A stretch of 64,000 bases of DNA from Arcicella sp034519515 (GTDB taxonomy: Bacteria > Bacteroidota > Bacteroidia > Cytophagales > Spirosomataceae). How positions within the stretch are numbered: the first letter of the stretch is position 1; every line of letters starts with the position of its first letter. The translations under genes and the position numbers were made by a program. The stretch spans positions 129,753 to 193,752 of the forward strand of contig JAXHOK010000055.1 of NCBI GenBank assembly GCA_034519515.1. The letters are read 5' to 3'. Shown here one piece after another: positions 17,081-24,394 of this stretch. The notes below the pieces were generated by a model. That model ran no database searches, was not told where the DNA came from, and was given only the letters and a program-made list of their open reading frames with translations.

Positions 17081-18502
17081 TTATTTCAATAACTCATCTA
17101 AAACTCCTCTAATTCCCTTATCGCTCGGTCTTGGGGCATCATCGTCAATTACTTTTCCGTTTTTATCAATTAGCATATATCTTGGAATTGAGTTGATTTT
17201 GAATTGTTTTTTTAAGGGGTTTTCAGAAGGATTTGGTAGTAGAAAACTCATATTGTCAGGTAAGCCTATTTTTTTATTTGCCTTATCCCAATCAGCAGCG
17301 TTTTCATCAATTGAAATATAAACAAAATTCACGCCCTTTGATGCATATTCATCTCTCAGTTTCTTAGAATCGGGCATTTCGGCTCTGCATGGAGCACACC
17401 AATTCGCCCAAAAATCTACATACGTTATCTTATTTTTAGAAGTTATTTCCTTAAAATCTACCAGTTTTTTATTGACATCATAAAGCGAAGTTGCTGAGAT
17501 TTTATCATTCATTGGCATAACACTTTTTTGAAAATAATCTACGTAACGCTCTGTTTTACAAGTAGATATAAATCGTTTTTGATAATTTTCAAAATCCGTT
17601 TTGGATAACTTTTTGCCTTCATCAACCATTAAATAAGTGAGCAATAAATCACGAGTTTGTCCTTTGAAATTATCTTCTGCAATTTTATAATCTACTTTGA
17701 AATCTGGTTTTAAGTTTCCTGTTTGAGCATATTTAATTACTTTCAACATCTGTCTTGCCATCCAAGAATAATTTTGAGTTTTAATGTATGGATTATCTCC
17801 TTGAAATTCTGATTTCAAATTTACAAATGATTGTACTTGTGCTTTTGTCCACTTATCATTAGCAAAATTAAACATTCCGAGTCTATCCGATATTCTTCCA
17901 AAGTTTAAAATCAGTTTCCATTGACTCAATTCAAGGCTATCTAATTTGTATTCTTTGGCATATTTAATTAAATACTGCATTTTCTTTTGATACCTTTTTT
18001 CAACCTCAAATGCCTGATTATCAGGATTTTCAGAATATTTTTTATTATTTATAAAGAGGGATTTGAAGGAATCCTCAGGAGTTTTTATTGGATCTTCATA
18101 TTTCCTGTAACGAGCATAAAAATTTAGAAAATTGTCAGTTTTTAAATCTCCCGTTTTAAGTTCTGCCACTTCATTTATGGAATCAATTTTTATAGATTTA
18201 TACTTCAAATCAATAATTGGATAAATTGCTCCCGAATGCCAACTTATATTTCTTAGAAATACATTATTTGAGATTTTGTTAATTCCAGGCACAAACGGAT
18301 ATTCTCCAAATTCATCTGAACCATAAATAATTATATCATCAGCCTCATTCTTAGGGTCAGGAGTCCAAGGGTAATTTACTTCAATGCTATCAACTTGAGC
18401 TACATTTTGAGTTGTTTCGCCCTTTTTTGTAGAATCAGAAGTGCAATTTGAAAAAAATGAAAAAAGTAGTAAGTAAGCAGAAAGTAAAAAAAGATTTTTC
18501 AT
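17081..18502 (-). CDS. TlpA-family lipoprotein with large N-terminal domain
   Basis: A lipoprotein signal ends in lipobox FFSNC (about residue 20). Residues about 45-330 form a helical domain without an obvious named family, typical of the DUF4369/5106-like N-terminal parts that precede TlpA domains in Bacteroidota. Residues about 335-473 are a thioredoxin fold with active site WCAPC near 367-371 and NSIPRYMLID. It is probably a periplasmic thiol-disulfide oxidoreductase, possibly serving cytochrome or envelope-protein maturation. It is the paralogue of the short form at 15785. A 76-bp sequence just upstream of its start is duplicated at 18964, so its promoter region has been rearranged. Confidence 0.85.
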   Translation of the reverse strand: MKNLFLLSAYLLLFSFFSNCTSDSTKKGETTQNVAQVDSIEVNYPWTPDPKNEADDIIIYGSDEFGEYPFVPGINKISNNVFLRNISWHSGAIYPIIDLKYKSIKIDSINEVAELKTGDLKTDNFLNFYARYRKYEDPIKTPEDSFKSLFINNKKYSENPDNQAFEVEKRYQKKMQYLIKYAKEYKLDSLELSQWKLILNFGRISDRLGMFNFANDKWTKAQVQSFVNLKSEFQGDNPYIKTQNYSWMARQMLKVIKYAQTGNLKPDFKVDYKIAEDNFKGQTRDLLLTYLMVDEGKKLSKTDFENYQKRFISTCKTERYVDYFQKSVMPMNDKISATSLYDVNKKLVDFKEITSKNKITYVDFWANWCAPCRAEMPDSKKLRDEYASKGVNFVYISIDENAADWDKANKKIGLPDNMSFLLPNPSENPLKKQFKINSIPRYMLIDKNGKVIDDDAPRPSDKGIRGVLDELLK

Positions 18503-18524
18503 GTGTATGTTTTTTTAAGGTTGC

Positions 18525-18600
18525 AAATAATCTACTATAAATTTAGTTATAAATCCCCCAACTCCAAATAAAGCAAAACAAATTCTAAAAATTTTCACAA
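18525..18600. repeat. 76-bp direct repeat, copy 1
   Basis: It is identical to 18964-19039 except for one base. On the minus strand it would encode KIFRICFALFGVGGFITKF, the same peptide as in the fragment at 18753-19055. In copy 1 it is followed by AATTGTTATGCAAGCATACTA; in copy 2 the following segment is the reverse complement of that. Confidence 0.85.
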
Positions 18601-18609
18601 ATTGTTATG

Positions 18610-18752
18610 CAAGCATACTATTTTTTGGTGTGAACTTCCCGAAAGTAAAAATAACCTTCGGGAAGTAAATCTCTCGGTAACTTCCCGAAAGTTATTTCTA
18701 CTTTCGGGAAGTTTAATGGAAGTCATGGGTACTTTATTAATTGGATGCTCCC
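18610..18752. mobile_element. Miniature element, GGGAGCAT family, copy C (left end lost)
   Basis: The two ACTTCCCGAAAGT hairpins and the right terminus GGATGCTCCC match copies A and B, and TAA follows at 18753. The left terminus is replaced by GCATACTATTTTTTGGTG, so the element is truncated or recombined. It cuts the minus-strand fragment encoded at 18753-19055. Confidence 0.8.
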
Positions 18753-19055
18753 TAACAAACTGTTCAATATTGTATTATCAAATGATTTTATATTCATCTC
18801 TCCAAATTTTGTGTCGAAATCAAACGGATAATTTTTATTCAATTTCTGTGGAAAAAAAGTAGTTGCTCTTGTGTCATGTAGATGTGCCAGCATACTATGC
18901 TGTAAATAATAACGGAATAACCAATAAGCTGAAATAGTGTCTTTTTCATTATTTTGAGTAACTAAATAATCTACTATAAATTTAGTTATAAATCCCCCAA
19001 CTCCAAATAAATCAAAACAAATTCTAAAAATTTTCACAAAATAGTATGCTTGCAT
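18753..19055 (-). pseudogene. Truncated unidentified gene fragment
   Basis: The frame reads MQAYYFVKIFRICFDLFG, GVGGFITKFIVDYLVTQNNE, then SAYWLFRYYLQHSMLAHLHD, and runs directly into the right end of a miniature element at 18752. Composition and codon use look like real coding sequence. Its first 25 codons are duplicated at 18525-18600. I do not recognise the family. It probably lost its 3' part to the element insertion. Together with the duplication and the element, this accounts for the whole 18503-19105 gap. Confidence 0.45.
18964..19039. repeat. 76-bp direct repeat, copy 2
   Basis: This is the partner of 18525-18600, with a single mismatch. The 25 bases that follow (19040-19064) are the reverse complement of those following copy 1, with a TATGC-AA-GCATA near-palindrome at the centre. 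Confidence 0.85.
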
Positions 19056-19105
19056 AACAATTTTTGTAATTTCGTATTTCAATTTAAAATCAAATCTCAT
19101 TAACA

Positions 19106-20311
19106 ATGAATCACGCATATATTTATGATGCTGTCCGTACACCACGAGGTCGTGGAAAGTCGGACGGTTCGCTTCACGCCATGCAACCCGTGTCGTTGGC
19201 TCAACAAGTTTTGGAACAACTCCGTGACCGTAATCATCTGGATACCAGTCTGATAGATGATGTAATTATGGGTTGCGTTTCACCCATTGGTGAACAAGGA
19301 GCAGATATTGCTCGTACTGCCGTGATTGCGGCTGGTTATAATCAGTCGGTGGCGGGTGTACAAATTAACCGTTTTTGTTCGTCAGGTCTGGAAGCAGTCA
19401 ATATGGCGGCGGCGTATATTATGTCGGGTCAGCAGGAACTGATGATTGCGGGCGGAATTGAGTCGATGTCAAGAGTAGCGATGGGGTCAGACGGTGGGGC
19501 AATGATGATGAATCCGCAATTGATAGCCGAGCATAAATTTGTACCCCAAGGAATTTCAGCCGATTTGATTGCCACAAAATACGGTTACACCCGTGAGGCG
19601 GCAGATACCTACGCCGTGGAGTCGCAGAGACGGGCGGGCGAAGCACACAAAGCGAATCGTTTTGCCAAATCAATCTTTACGGTAAAAGACGAAATCGGTC
19701 TTGATGTTTTGGCTTACGATGAAGGTATGCGACCCGAAACAACGGTAGAATCTTTATCACGTTTGAAGCCATCTTTTGAGATGATGGGACAAATGGGCTT
19801 GGATAGTTTAGCCTTAATGAAATACCCAGAATTTAATGAAATTAATCATATTCACCACGCAGGAAATTCATCACAAATTGTGGATGGTTCAGCAGGAATC
19901 TTGATTGGGAGCAAAGCAATGGGCGAAAAATTAGGTTTGAAACCAAGAGCGAAAATCACCGCTTTTGGTGTTTGTGGCTCAGAACCAACCATTATGCTAA
20001 CGGGACCAGTACCCGCAACGCAAAAGGTTTTGAAGCGTAACGGTATGAATATCAACGATATAGATTTATTTGAGATAAATGAAGCTTTCGCCGCAGTACC
20101 GATGTTATTTATGGATATTTTGGGTGTTGATCCTTCAAAAGTAAACGTAAACGGTGGAGCAATTGCCTTGGGGCATCCACTTGGAGCAACGGGTGCAATC
20201 ATCCTAATGACGCTCTTGGATGAATTGGAAAGAACAGGAAAATCAACGGGTTTAGCCAGCTTGTGTATCGGTGGCGGAATGGGAATTGCTACGGTTATAG
20301 AAAGAGTATAA
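19106..20311 (+). CDS. fadA: Acetyl-CoA C-acyltransferase (thiolase)
   Basis: The enzyme cleaves 3-ketoacyl-CoA with CoA in the last step of fatty-acid beta-oxidation. All thiolase landmarks are present: nucleophilic Cys 91 in NRFCSSGLEA, the NEAFA motif, catalytic His 357 in GGAIALGHPLGATGA, and the second Cys near 387 in LCIGGGMG. The length of 401 residues is standard. The hydratase/dehydrogenase gene downstream completes the beta-oxidation pair; the two are separated only by an insert carrying a four-helix-bundle gene, so they probably formed an operon. A biosynthetic acetoacetyl-CoA thiolase is a less likely alternative given this neighbour. Confidence 0.9.
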   Translation: MNHAYIYDAVRTPRGRGKSDGSLHAMQPVSLAQQVLEQLRDRNHLDTSLIDDVIMGCVSPIGEQGADIARTAVIAAGYNQSVAGVQINRFCSSGLEAVNMAAAYIMSGQQELMIAGGIESMSRVAMGSDGGAMMMNPQLIAEHKFVPQGISADLIATKYGYTREAADTYAVESQRRAGEAHKANRFAKSIFTVKDEIGLDVLAYDEGMRPETTVESLSRLKPSFEMMGQMGLDSLALMKYPEFNEINHIHHAGNSSQIVDGSAGILIGSKAMGEKLGLKPRAKITAFGVCGSEPTIMLTGPVPATQKVLKRNGMNINDIDLFEINEAFAAVPMLFMDILGVDPSKVNVNGGAIALGHPLGATGAIILMTLLDELERTGKSTGLASLCIGGGMGIATVIERV

Positions 20312-20940
20312 CGGGAAACGGTAGAACGGGGAACGGAAAACGGGAAACGGTAGAATGGGAAACGTTTCATAGAGAATGAATATAATATAATTGGGTAAAG
20401 TGACTTGTGTTCCGTTTCCCGTTCCACCGTTCCCCGTTTTTCGCTCAATCGTTTCCCGTTTAACCATTTATCCGTTTTCCGTTCCTCGTTCAACCGTTCC
20501 CCCTTAAAAATAATGATACAGTCTTTTGAAGATTTAGATGTTTGGAAAGAGTCGATGCGTTTGAGTATTGAAGTTTATAATTTACTGAAAGATTGTAATG
20601 ATTTTGGACTTCGTGGACAAATGCAAAGGGCTTCGGTTTCTATTCCTTCAAATATTGCAGAAGGCTTTGAAAGGCAGACGAACAAAGAATTTATACAGTT
20701 TTTGTATATCGCCAGAGGTTCGTCAGCCGAGTTGAGAACCCAACTATATTTAGCAATTCAAATAAAAGTGATTGAAAAACAAGTTGGCTTAGAGTTAATT
20801 GATAAAACCAAGAAAATAGCTTCGATGCTATACAATCTTATTCAAACCAGAAAAAATAGGGAAATAAAGAAAGGTGTTTGACCTAAAATCCGTTCAACCG
20901 TTCTCCGTTCAACCGTTCTCCGTTTCCCGTTTACCTTTTT
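20312..20940. mobile_element. Repeat-flanked cassette between fadA and fadB
   Basis: The interval between the two beta-oxidation genes is filled with short variable units of CCGTTTCCCGTT / AACGGGAAACGG. Minus-oriented units lie at 20312-20362, plus-oriented units at 20405-20510, and plus-oriented units again at 20887-20940. A complete gene (20513-20881) lies inside. The inverted outer units give the cassette mobile-element-like ends, though no exact target duplication is visible. Confidence 0.6.
20513..20881 (+). CDS. Four helix bundle protein (23S rRNA intervening-sequence family)
   Basis: The 122-residue protein is a clear S23/IVP-type four-helix bundle: SFEDLDVWKESMRLSIEVYN, then DFGLRGQMQRASVSIPSNIAEGF, and FLYIARGSSAELRTQL. 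Homologues were first seen inside 23S rRNA intervening sequences, and a relative (Avd) assists diversity-generating retroelements, but most copies stand alone with no known role. I start at the ATG at 20513; the upstream open frame is translated repeat and should be discarded. It sits inside the repeat-flanked cassette that separates fadA from fadB. No reverse transcriptase or variable-repeat target is in the window. Confidence 0.88.
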   Translation: MIQSFEDLDVWKESMRLSIEVYNLLKDCNDFGLRGQMQRASVSIPSNIAEGFERQTNKEFIQFLYIARGSSAELRTQLYLAIQIKVIEKQVGLELIDKTKKIASMLYNLIQTRKNREIKKGV

Positions 20941-20944
20941 TACA

Positions 20945-23098
20945 ATGATTTCATATAATATAAAAAATAACGTAGCTATCCTCAGCATCAACGTGGCGAA
21001 TCAGCCGATGAATGTTTTGAATAGCGAATCAATGCCCGCTTTGGCGGAGGCTTTGGAAAAGGCTTATACTGATACCGAAGTAAAAGGAATTATCATCACT
21101 TCTGAACGTCCAGAATTCATCGCTGGGGCAGATTTGAAGATGATTTTGGAAAATAATGGTAAAGCTCCCGACGAATTATTAAAGCTCTCATTGGGCTTGA
21201 ATGGCATTTTTCGGAAGATGGAAACCAACGGAAAACCCGTAGTGGCTGCCATCAACGGCACGGCTTTGGGCGGTGGTTATGAAGTCTGTTTGGCGTGTCA
21301 TCACCGAGTGGCTTTGAACAACCCGAAGGCAGTTATCGGCTTGCCCGAAGTAACAGTTGGCTTGCTCCCAGGCGGTGGCGGAACGCAACGTTTGCCCCGC
21401 ATGATTGGTATGGAAATGGCGGCTCCTCTTTTGTTGGAAGGCAAAAAAGTTTCTCCCAAAGAAGCCCTTTCGATGGGAATGATTAACGAATTGGCAGAAA
21501 CTCCCGAAGAAATGATGGAAAAAGCCTTTGCGTTTATCAACACCAATCCAAACGCCATTCAACCTTGGGATGAAGTGAATAGAAAAACGGGTAAAATTCA
21601 GGCTCGGGAGAATTTTAAAGTACCAGGAGGAAATATTTTGACTCCCAAAGGCGTACAATTGATGATGGGTGGCACGGCAATGACCTTGAACAAAACGCAA
21701 GGAAATTACCCTTCGCCAGTTGCCATTTTGTCTTGCGTTTATGAAGGACTTTTGGTGAATATTGACAAAGGAATTGGCATTGAAGCACGTTATTTTGTAA
21801 AAGTCGCTAATTCATCAGTTGCCAAAAACTTGATTCGTACCATGTTTTTTGGTTTGAATGAAGTCAATAAAGGTGCTGGTCGTCCGAAGGAAATTGATAA
21901 AACTGATGTCAAAAAATTGGGTATTTTGGGTGCGGGTATGATGGGTGCGGGCATTGCGTATGTTTCAGCAATGGCAGGAATTCAAGTAATTTTGAAAGAT
22001 GTTTCGATGGAAGCCGCTGAAAAAGGTAAAGATTATTCAAGAGCTTTATTGAAAAAGGCGATGGACAGAGGCAAAATGGATTCTTTGAGAGCCGAGGGTA
22101 TTTTGAACCTTATCAAAGCCACCGATAATTATGCCGATATTGAAGGGGCAGACCTCATCATCGAAGCCGTTTTCGAGAATCGTGATTTGAAAGCCACCGT
22201 AACCAAAGACTCTGAACCATTATTGGCTTCGGGAGGCGTATTTGGCTCAAATACTTCCACTTTACCAATTACAGGCTTGGCAGACACCTCAGCAAAACCA
22301 GAGAACTTTATCGGAATCCACTTCTTTTCACCCGTTGATAAAATGCAATTGGTGGAAATTATCATGGGTAAAGAAACCTCTGATTATGCCTTGGCAGTGG
22401 CGATGGATTACGTGAAAAAAATCCGCAAAACGCCAATCGTAGTAAACGATTTTAGAGGTTTTTATACATCAAGAGTTTTCGGAACGTACACCTCAGAAGG
22501 CATTGAATTATTGAAAGACGGTATTGATCCAGTAGTTATTGAAAACGTGGCGAAGCAAATCGGAATGCCCGTTGGACCGTTGGCAGTTTCGGACGAAGTG
22601 GCTTTGGATTTAGCTTATAAAATTTCGGGTGCAGCCGTGAAAGATGGTGTGTTGTCGGAAACTGATACAACCTACCAAGTAAGTAAGCAATTTACTGAAA
22701 TGGGACGTTTAGGCAAGAAGGCAAAAGCAGGGTTTTATGAATATCCAGAAGGCGGCAAAAAGCACCTTTGGAGCGGATTGGCAGAACTTTTCCCCGTAAA
22801 AGAAGAGCAAATCAGTACGGAAGATATTAAGAAAAGATTGTTATATCGTCAGGTTTTAGAGACCGTAAAATGCAAAGAAGAAGGCGTACTTCGCAGTAAT
22901 TTGGATGCAGATTTAGGCTCAATTTTCGCCTGGGGTTTCCCTCCATATTTAGGCGGAACACTCTCATTTGTGGACACCGTGGGCATCAAAACCTTCGTGG
23001 CAGAATGTGATAGATTAGCAGAGGCTTATGGAGAACGATTTAAACCAACGGATAAATTGAGGGAGATGGCGGAAACTGGGGTTGGGTTTTATGCGTAG
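20945..23098 (+). CDS. fadJ: Enoyl-CoA hydratase / 3-hydroxyacyl-CoA dehydrogenase (FadB/FadJ type)
   Basis: This bifunctional enzyme carries out steps two and three of beta-oxidation. Residues 1-190 are a crotonase fold with the oxyanion loop FIAGADLKM and GGYEVCLACH, and an acidic residue in GLPEVTVGLLPGGGG. From about 325 a Rossmann fold starts (LGAGMMGAGIAY), followed by the dehydrogenase motif GIHFFSPVDKMQLVEII with the catalytic His, and two C-terminal dimerisation domains that include PVGPLAVSDEVALDL. The length of 717 residues matches the family. It works with the thiolase encoded upstream. A strong terminator follows at 23115. Confidence 0.93.
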   Translation: MISYNIKNNVAILSINVANQPMNVLNSESMPALAEALEKAYTDTEVKGIIITSERPEFIAGADLKMILENNGKAPDELLKLSLGLNGIFRKMETNGKPVVAAINGTALGGGYEVCLACHHRVALNNPKAVIGLPEVTVGLLPGGGGTQRLPRMIGMEMAAPLLLEGKKVSPKEALSMGMINELAETPEEMMEKAFAFINTNPNAIQPWDEVNRKTGKIQARENFKVPGGNILTPKGVQLMMGGTAMTLNKTQGNYPSPVAILSCVYEGLLVNIDKGIGIEARYFVKVANSSVAKNLIRTMFFGLNEVNKGAGRPKEIDKTDVKKLGILGAGMMGAGIAYVSAMAGIQVILKDVSMEAAEKGKDYSRALLKKAMDRGKMDSLRAEGILNLIKATDNYADIEGADLIIEAVFENRDLKATVTKDSEPLLASGGVFGSNTSTLPITGLADTSAKPENFIGIHFFSPVDKMQLVEIIMGKETSDYALAVAMDYVKKIRKTPIVVNDFRGFYTSRVFGTYTSEGIELLKDGIDPVVIENVAKQIGMPVGPLAVSDEVALDLAYKISGAAVKDGVLSETDTTYQVSKQFTEMGRLGKKAKAGFYEYPEGGKKHLWSGLAELFPVKEEQISTEDIKKRLLYRQVLETVKCKEEGVLRSNLDADLGSIFAWGFPPYLGGTLSFVDTVGIKTFVAECDRLAEAYGERFKPTDKLREMAETGVGFYA

Positions 23099-23114
23099 GG
23101 GATTTTTGAAAGGA

Positions 23115-23144
23115 AAAGGCGAGTCGTGAGGCTCGCCTTTTTTT
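23115..23144 (+). terminator. Intrinsic terminator after fadJ
   Basis: AAAGGCGAG and CTCGCCTTT form the stem around TCGTGAGG, followed by a run of T. Confidence 0.85.
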
Positions 23145-23151
23145 GTGGGTT

Positions 23152-23526
23152 TTACCAAATACAATCAACATCATAATCATCAAAAGCACTATTTCTACTA
23201 ACGATTTTGATTTTTTCGGTTATAGTTTGAGCGATTAACATTCTGTCAAATGGGTCTCTGTGATGGAAAGGCAGTGAAGAAACACAAATAGTATGTTCGG
23301 GAAATATTGGGAGTATCGAAAACCCATTTGCCTCAATTTTGCTAATCATGTCAGGAATATCAATAGCTATTTCTAACTTTCCGAGACTCGTCTTTATGGC
23401 TATTTCCCACAGGCTAACAATACTGATAAAGATTTCATTTTCAATATCTTCTATTTGAATTCTGATTCTTGATGGAAGGTTTTCATCATTTTCAACAAAC
23501 CAGATGAAGGCGTGGGTATCTAACAA
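23152..23526 (-). CDS. PIN-domain (VapC-like) ribonuclease, start region disrupted
   Basis: The body is a standard VapC/COG3744 PIN domain: LDTHAFIW with the first catalytic Asp, SIVSLWEIAIKTSLGKL with the conserved Glu, HHRDPFDRMLIAQ with the second acidic pair, and a terminal DCIW. Family members usually begin MKLLLDTHAFIW. Here a 101-bp miniature element is inserted immediately upstream, leaving only TTA TTG TTA before the Asp codon, so the usable start would be a TTG at 23524-23526 with a leader made of element sequence. Removing the element and one TAA copy restores codons for I-K-L-L-L-D-T-H. The toxin may therefore be poorly or not expressed. No intact antitoxin gene lies beside it. 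Confidence 0.75.
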   Translation of the reverse strand: MLDTHAFIWFVENDENLPSRIRIQIEDIENEIFISIVSLWEIAIKTSLGKLEIAIDIPDMISKIEANGFSILPIFPEHTICVSSLPFHHRDPFDRMLIAQTITEKIKIVSRNSAFDDYDVDCIW

Positions 23527-23529
23527 TAA

Positions 23530-23630
23530 GGGAGCATCTAAAAAATAGCATACCCACTAAAAGCCTCACCCTAAATCCCTCTCCCGTGGAGAGGGACTTT
23601 TAAAAGGTATATTATTTCTTAGACGCCCCC
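23530..23630. mobile_element. Miniature inverted-repeat element, GGGAGCATCT type
   Basis: The 101-bp element has imperfect terminal repeats GGGAGCATCTAAAAAATAG and GGGGGCGTCTAAGAAATAA and is flanked by TAA direct repeats (23527-23529, 23631-23633). The centre carries a hairpin with TCCCTCTCC and GGAGAGGGA. Its first eight bases equal those of the 158-bp family, so the two may share a mobilising transposase. It sits at the 5' end of the PIN gene. Confidence 0.8.
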
Positions 23631-23654
23631 TAACTTAATGATAAAGTTATATTA

Positions 23655-23844
23655 GGAACTGAAAAACAATAAGTAGACGTTTTTTAAATGCCCTTTTTTG
23701 CACTACTCTACGTTGCGGAATGCCGCCCAGATTAAATCCTCATTTAGCGATGCTAAACTGCGGCGACCGTCGCACGGTTTTATCGCCTTGATTGGCACAA
23801 AAAATAACATTTAAAAATTCATCCACTTATTATTTTCCCGTTCC
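23655..23844. mobile_element. Miniature inverted-repeat element, GGAAC family, copy 2 (inverted)
   Basis: This 190-bp copy lies in the opposite orientation to copies 1 and 3 and has TTA target duplications (23652-23654, 23845-23847). It contains the 14-base stretch with GCGACCGTCGC that copy 1 lacks. It lies only 24 bases from the 101-bp element. Confidence 0.9.
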
Positions 23845-23847
23845 TTA

Positions 23848-23945
23848 TCTATTTCTTCTTCAAATTTAATCAACATTTCCTCATTTCTAAAAGAAGCGGA
23901 GTTTGTCGAAAATTCAGATATGTTTAGCAGAAACTGTATATCCAA
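23848..23945 (-). pseudogene. Possible remnant upstream of the PIN gene
   Basis: On the minus strand the stretch reads NISEFSTNSASFRNEEMLIK followed by FEEEID, in frame up to the edge of the 190-bp element, and could be the interrupted 3' part of a gene preceding the PIN toxin. There is no upstream ATG in frame. I see nothing else in the remaining bases up to 24078, apart from A/T-rich promoter-like sequence. Confidence 0.25.
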
Positions 23946-24078
23946 CTAATTTTCTCAAACCACAATAGGGGTAAAAAACCCCAAAATTGTCATACCCACA
24001 GATACCTGAGTAAATAGTTTTACCCTTTTTTAAACTTTTCCATTACAATCATTTCTAAACAATCAAAACACTACGAAT

Positions 24079-24327
24079 ATGAAAAAGATAGGAATTCACA
24101 AAAAACTAATGATGCTGACTGCTGTGGTTGGTATGATGCTTTTAGTCACTTCGTGTGGACGAGGGTACGTGAGAAGCGGGTATGGATATGGTCGTCCTTA
24201 TGGATATGGTTACAATTATCCCCGTCCGTATCGTTATGCTGTGCCACCGCCTGTGGTGGTTGTGCCGAGATATTGCCCACCGCCCAGACGTGGAAATGGA
24301 AGAGCGTATGGAAGACGTAGATGGTAA
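24079..24327 (+). CDS. Small Gly/Tyr/Pro/Arg-rich lipoprotein
   Basis: The 82-residue product has a lipoprotein signal with lipobox LLVTSC near residue 26. The mature part is low-complexity: YGYGRPYGYGYNYPRPYRY, then VPPPVVVVPRYCPPPRR and a basic tail GRAYGRRRW. It is likely anchored in a membrane and disordered. Similar short GY-rich lipoproteins are common in Bacteroidota and have no assigned role. Real expression is supported by the clear signal sequence and an independent position between the element cluster and the dihydroorotase gene. Confidence 0.65.
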   Translation: MKKIGIHKKLMMLTAVVGMMLLVTSCGRGYVRSGYGYGRPYGYGYNYPRPYRYAVPPPVVVVPRYCPPPRRGNGRAYGRRRW

Positions 24328-24394
24328 TAGAATAATAATGTAAAAAATAGCAAAGCCGTAACCTAAAAAGTTGTGGCTTTTGTATTTTTACGGC

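Noticed and set aside
18602..18862. Plus-strand open frame over the truncated element
   Set aside because: It is mostly element sequence and ends in the opposite-strand remnant.
19852..20493. Minus-strand frame opposite the thiolase and into the repeat nest
   Set aside because: It arises from the codon pattern of the thiolase and from repeat translation; no recognisable protein.
20405..20512. Upstream extension of the four-helix-bundle reading frame
   Set aside because: It translates the CCGTTTCCCGTT repeats; the family N-terminus starts at the ATG at 20513.
20312..20512. CRISPR-like array in the CCGTTTCCCGTT repeats
   Set aside because: Units are short, variable, in both orientations and lack regular spacers; no cas genes are present.
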